DNA from: Paraescarpia echinospica
Lineage: Eukaryota; Annelida; Polychaeta; Sabellida; Siboglinidae
Length of the DNA: 64,000 nt
Assembly: GCA_020002185.1 (NCBI GenBank)
Contig: CM034544.1
Coordinates: 7,371,190 to 7,435,189, forward strand
Direction: 5' to 3'
A program made the translations under genes and the position numbers. This document shows, piece by piece, positions 59,015 to 64,000 of this stretch. The notes beneath the pieces were generated by a model. The model made no database searches. It was not told the origin of the DNA and saw only the letters and a list, made by a program, of their open reading frames with translations. Each line of letters begins with the position of its first letter. Position 1 is the stretch's first letter.

Positions 59015-62000
59015 CCGAACACCCGCCCGGATTTCCACTAGCACCCGCCGTTGAGAGCCACACGTCGGGGCCAGAAGTTGCTATCGGCTCTACACTAAAC
59101 AAAGCTATAGGCGAATGCCCGGAAGCATGTGTGCAGATTGGAGGGGTATCGTTCAACTGTTTATTGGACACAGGTGCTCAGGTGTCTACGATCACAGAGT
59201 CGTTCTTCCGTAGGCACTTGAAGCAGCACGCTGCGAGTATAGTTGACGTGTCGCCCTATTTGCGCATTTCCGCGGCGCAAGGTCTAGATATCCCCTACGT
59301 CGGTTACATCGAGCTACCTATCGCGTTTCTCGGGCATACGTTTAGTGCAATGGGATTCCTGATCGTGCGGGACCCTGTCGGCATCGCTTTGTCGGAGAGG
59401 AAGAAAGCTGTTCCGGGTGTCATTGGCTGCAACGTGCTCCGTGACGTAAGAGAACAACTATCCGCACAAGGAGACGACTTTCTTGCGTCTTTAGGGAAGG
59501 TTGGAGGACGCGCCTGGGCGGTATATTGTGAAGTCAAGCGTGACACAACTGACGAATCTGGTACTAGGGTTCGAGTCGCAGGCAGGAAGCCGCAGTTGAT
59601 AGCAGCACGGTCCATACGCGTCATTCGAGGATCAACAAGGCCTCGCGTCGATGGTCAGGTTCACGAATGCCTCATCGAGCGTCACGACGCACACCGCAGG
59701 TCGTTACCGCAAGGCATAGAGTTAGGTCGTGCCTACGTTACCGTCGATCATACAGGAATGATTCCGGTACAGGTTGCGAACTTCAGCGATCACGATATCT
59801 ACCTTCAACCGAGGACGCCGGTTGGTATTCTGCAGAGTGCTTCTCCAAAGTCAGAGATAGAAATCGCATTTGATGGAAAACAGGAGGTGTTCGTAAACGA
59901 AGTCGCCTCTGCTGATGCGAAGCAGGATATAGAGACTCTACTCTCTCGCATGAAGGTCAGTGACCTGAGTAATGAACAGCATGCAGCACTGCGGACCCTG
60001 ATAACTAGACATTACAGTGTATTCAGTCAGGACGAAGACGACATCGGGTTCTGTGACCTGATTACGCATCGGATCCGCACAACCGACGACAATCCCGTGA
60101 AGGTGGCACATCGTAGGGTTCCGCCTCATCATTGGGGAGAAGTGCGAGAGTACTTGAAGAAGAGTTTGGAGCGCCAAATCATCAGACCTTCGACGAGCGC
60201 GTATGCCGCACCCGTTGTTGTGGTTCGCAAGAAGGATGGCACGATGAGACTCTGTGTGGATTACCGTTCTCTCAACGCAAAGACGCATAAGGACGCATAT
60301 CCGCTGTCTAGAATAGAGGAGGCGCTGCAAGCGCTAAACGGCGCTAGGTACTTCGTCAGCCTAGATCTCGCGCACGGTTTCCATCAGATCCCGATGGCAG
60401 AAGAAGACGTGGAGAAGACTGCTTTCCGAGTGGGTACGGGTGGCCTATACGAGTACACCCGTATGCCGTTTGGCCTTTGTAATTCTCCAGCGACCTTCAT
60501 GAGGTTGATGGACGGCCTGTTTGGAGACCAAAACTTCCAAACTCTCCTGATTTATCTAGACGATATCTTGGTGTTCGGAAGGACGTTTGAGGAAACCGTC
60601 AAACGACTGGATATGGTTTTAGACAGACTGGGTCGACATAACCTGAAGGTGAAACCTGAGAAGTGTCAGCTCTTCCACCAGAAACTGAGATACCTGGGAC
60701 ACTTGGTCACATAGGACGGGATCTTGCCCGACCCAGATAAAACCAATGCAGTCGACAACTGGCCCACACCGACCAGCGAATCTGAGATGAGACAATTTCT
60801 TGGGCTGGCTGGATACTATCGGAGATTCGTTCCCGGATACGCAAAGACCGCCGCTCCTCTTCACGCTTTGCTGGGAGACCCGAAGAAGAAGCGCAAAACG
60901 AGGAACACCAAAACGTCACCATTCTCGGAGCGGTGGGAGGAATCGTGCAGCAGTGCATTTCATGAGCTGAAGCGACGATTGGTGTCGGCACCCATCTTAG
61001 GCTACCCCGACTTTACGAGACCCTTCATCCTGGAAACCGACGCAAGCCTAAATGGCTTGGGAGCAGTGCTGTCACAACAACAGGAGAACGGCATGGTCGT
61101 CCTCAGCTATGCCAGTCGAGGTCTGCGCGAGCCGGAACGGAACATGCAGAACTACAGCAGCATGAAGTTGGAACTCTTAGCCTTACACTGGGCAGTGGCA
61201 GTAAAGTTTCGTGATATGCTGTTGGGTGCACATTTCACTGTGTACACTGATAACAATCCACTGAGTTACATACAGACGACGACCAAACTGGGAGCTACAG
61301 AAATGCGCTGGGCTGCGGATCTTGCATTGTTCTCCTTTGATGTCAAGTATCGTTCCGGGAGAAGTAACGGAAACGCCAACGCCCTTAGTCTGAAACCACA
61401 GTACGTCTTGAGCGAAGAACACATATCGACTGAACTGGATATAGCCCTGAAATCGACGGCACTTCCAGATGTTCTACCGATCGCCGTCCACGATGCCCGC
61501 ACCCAGCGGATTCAAGCACGAGTGGACCACATAGCAGCATACGCCACAGCAATGACGACACTGCCTCGCATCGGCCGAGAAGATCTCTCCAAGCTGCAAC
61601 AAGCAGATACACACATCGGACGACTATGGACATTCTGGAGCACAGGCAAAATGCCATCAACCCGAGAAATAATGGCGGAGGACAAGGCGACACGAAAGTT
61701 GCTGAATGAGTGGAGCCGAATATCCTGCAGTGATGGGGTTCTGCGTCGCACAGTGAAGAAGAACGGCGACACTATCCAGCAACTTCTTGTACCCGAGGCA
61801 TTGAGGAAACAAGTTCTAGAGGCGCTTCACGATCAAGTTGGTCATCAAGCCACGGAAAAGACTCTCGCGCTGGCCCGCGCCAGATGCTTTTGGCCTGGAA
61901 TGGCGCACGACATTGAAGAGTACTGCAAGAACTGTAGACGGTGCATGCTCGCGAAAGCCGCGAAGCCATGTCGACCAACGATCGGGAGCTTCACCGCCAG

Positions 62001-63363
62001 CAGACCACTCGAAGTTCTCGCGATCGACTACACCCTGTTGGAGCCAGCTAACAATGGTATAGAAAACGTCTTAGTCCTCACTGACGTTTTCACCAAGCTT
62101 ACCCAAGCAGTACCAACACGCGACCAAAAAGCGAAGACAGTAGCGAAGACACTGGTGAAAGAATGGTTCGTGCGGTATGGTGTGCCCGAGAGGATCCACA
62201 GTGATCAAGGTCGAAACTTCGAGAGCGAAATCATCCGCGAACTTTGCAACATCTACGGAATCACAAAGACTCGCACTACTGCTTACCATCCTGAGGGCAA
62301 CGGTCAGTGCGAAAGATTCAACCGCACGCTTCACGATCGGTTACGTACGTTACCGCCAGACAAGAAGAGGAAGTGGCCAGAATATCTGCCGGAACTGATG
62401 TACGCATACAATTGCACGCCACACTCCTCTACTGGTTACTCACCGCACTACTTGTTCTTCGGTCGTGAACCTCGACTCCCGATAGACCACGTATTGGATG
62501 TCGCGGCAGAGGAACCGGAAAGTGGAGTTGACGAATGGGTGACCGGCCATCACTACAGACTGAAGGAGGCGTTTCGTTTGAGTAACGCCATGACGGAGAA
62601 ACAGGCACTCCGCCGGATGGCTCACCGCAATGCTAACGCAGACGACACTGACATCTCCATTGGGACCCGTGTGTTCTTGCGAAACCGAGGTGTCAAGGGA
62701 CGTAACAAGATCCAAGACACGTTCCTTCCGGCTCCGTACAAAGTCATCGAGAGGAAACTCCCCAACGTATACGAGGTTGAGCCATTGGATGGGAGCGGAC
62801 CATCAAAAACAGTCTATCGCAGGGAACTTCTTGATTCACGAGAACTTGTCGAAAGCTCCGAATCGGAAGATGAGACTCCTTCAGTTGAGAATAACGATGA
62901 GATGGTCATCCCACCCAACAAAGAGCGCATAGACCCACGGGGACCCGTCGGTAACCCGCAAGCAGAAGTTGAACCTCCAACAGCTAGCGACGACGAATAT
63001 GACCTCGTGATCCCGTCCGAACCGCCCCAAGGAGGGAAGCTGCCCGAACGAGAGGGAGATGTAGAAAACGGTGCTCGATCTGACAATGCAGCTGCTGTGA
63101 AGCCAGAACCACCTGGTTTGGACAGAGCAGGGGAGCACCGCATAATGCCTCCTGTCAATCCATTTCCAGTACGTCAGTCTAGGCGAACAACCAAGGGTAC
63201 TCACCCAAACCCGCACCACCTACCAACGTCCGCTAGACAGGAAGGTGTAGACACGAACAACCTGCTATCTGAAGTAGACAAACGTATTTTAGCTAACGTC
63301 AGTCAGACGCAATTATTGTTAATGCAAATGTTGGCCGGAGTTGTTCCTCGTCGTGATATGTAG
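59005..63363 (+). CDS. Pol polyprotein (PR-RT-RNaseH-IN) with one in-frame TAG
   Basis: One frame from about 59005 to TAG 63361-63363, broken only by TAG at 60712-60714. Numbering from 59011: protease LLDTGAQVST (active DTGA, 53-56); RT with VVVVRKKDGTMRLCVDYRSL, MPFGLCNSP and YLDD (about 515); the stop at codon 568 lies between YLGHLVT and DGILPD at the RT end; RNase H with ETDAS (Asp 677), MKLELLAL and YTDNNPL, but the fourth acidic position is Asn (GNANALS, 790); integrase zinc domain HDQVGHQ to CKNCRRC; core Asp 1006, Asp 1065, Glu 1101 with exact D-35-E spacing; then a C-terminal domain and an acidic Pro/Glu-rich tail of about 170 residues. Apart from the stop and the Asn it looks intact. 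Confidence 0.95.
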
Positions 63364-63407
63364 TTCAAAGCATTTAGCGTAAGTTGTTCGAAGTTGTCGA
63401 GACGTCA

Positions 63408-63425
63408 ACATTAAGCAGGGGAGTC
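63408..63425 (+). other. Polypurine tract before 3' LTR
   Basis: ATTAAGCAGGGGAGTC immediately precedes the LTR start and would prime plus-strand synthesis. Confidence 0.65.
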
Positions 63426-63707
63426 TGTAACATGTTGAACTTTTATTAGCTCGACTTTAAATCACCGTCAGCTCGACTTTAATTATTGTGTGACGTAGCG
63501 CGTCTCATCCGGGCACCACAACAGCCATGTTCGCGTCTTGGTGAAACTATTTAAATCAACGCGCTGAACAACCGCGGGCACACTCAAGAAGTGAACTAGC
63601 CTACAAATGTAGACTGTGGACCGCCGCACGACTGTCGCCTCTCAGGGGGTGTGAACTTGTCTCCTGTCAATAAACCTGCAACCCCGACAAAGTTTCGAGT
63701 TGTCACA
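63426..63707 (+). repeat. 3' LTR (282 bp)
   Basis: Identical to the 5' LTR over all 282 bases; followed directly by the CTAA target duplication. Confidence 0.97.
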
Positions 63708-64000
63708 CTAACATTGTATATTAAAACATCTGATATAACATAATACAAAATGCAACATGCAACATATAAGGTACAAACATGATGTTATTACACAGCCAAT
63801 GTGATGCTAACATTGTATATTAAAACATCTGATAGAACATAATACAAAATACAACATGCAACATATAAGGTACAAACATGATGTTATTACACAGCCAATG
63901 TGATGCTAACATTGTATATTAAAACATCTGATATAACATAATACAAAATACAACATACAACATATAAGGTACAAACATGATGTTATTACATAGCCAATGT
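63708..64000. repeat. 99-bp satellite array, right part, continues past window end
   Basis: About three further units of the same satellite; the last ends within the window edge and carries a TTACATAGCC variant. Confidence 0.97.

Larger units (their letters stand above)
57546..63707 (+). mobile_element. Ty3/Gypsy LTR retrotransposon, complete, very young
   Basis: Length 6162 bp: identical 282-bp LTRs, PBS, gag, pol (protease, RT, RNase H, integrase), purine tract and 4-bp target duplication CTAA (57542-57545 and 63708-63711). Domain order RT-RNase H-integrase assigns it to Ty3/Gypsy. No env gene. It inserted into a 99-bp satellite unit. Confidence 0.96.

Noticed and set aside
53893..64000. 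CRISPR-like array of regular repeats
   Set aside because: Units are contiguous 99-bp tandem repeats without unique spacers, in a eukaryotic setting.

Overview
The window reads as nuclear DNA of a metazoan, most plausibly a marine invertebrate. The reasons are intron-bearing genes, long CA/GT and TA microsatellites, several tandem satellites, and an unusual mix of Penelope-like, non-LTR, Ty3/Gypsy, hAT and Polinton-type elements, most of them decayed. No operons, bacterial genes, CRISPR arrays or RNA genes were seen. Species cannot be named from the sequence. There are two 1000-base runs of N (20988-21987 and 39986-40985), so this is a draft assembly.

Layout, left part. 1-7435 is one copy of a complex repeated unit: a broken coding region with a PIN/FEN-like nuclease domain and a tesmin-type CXC domain, then about 4 kb of mostly non-coding DNA that contains one conserved 120-bp exon, and finally an 88-bp minisatellite. 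The same unit recurs at 33759-39985, where it runs into the second gap. 8495-10437 holds a coiled-coil gene broken by stops and frameshifts. 12790-14230 is a minus-strand Penelope-like relic. 15215-16660 is a 73-bp satellite. 18915-19310 is a minus-strand reverse transcriptase relic. 19742-20550 is a 46-bp satellite that ends just before exon 1 of a three-exon gene (20562-24010). That gene encodes a small predicted secreted cysteine-rich protein, and its first intron contains an antisense Gypsy gag.

Middle. 24030-25150 and 32210-33600 are non-LTR reverse transcriptase relics, each with a microsatellite inside a conserved motif. 26280-31650 is a GC-rich Polinton/adinto-type DNA virus-like relic: polymerase B on the plus strand converges with adenain-like protease, capsid and small capsid genes on the minus strand, all inactivated. 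41333-41974 is an intron-containing integrase-derived gene remnant on the minus strand. 42466-43200 is a second, unrelated 46-bp minisatellite.

Right part. 45853-50340 is a nearly complete two-ORF non-LTR retrotransposon. 51277-52220 is an hAT transposon relic. 52747-52866 is a diverged third copy of the 120-bp exon, outside the large repeat. From 53893 to the window end lies a 99-bp satellite, interrupted by a very young Ty3/Gypsy element (57546-63707) with identical 282-bp LTRs, a 4-bp CTAA target duplication, gag, and a pol carrying one in-frame TAG.

The strongest candidates for something undescribed are the large PIN-CXC unit with its embedded conserved exon, the phase-consistent three-exon secreted protein gene, and the young LTR element whose insertion point sits in the loop of a satellite hairpin.
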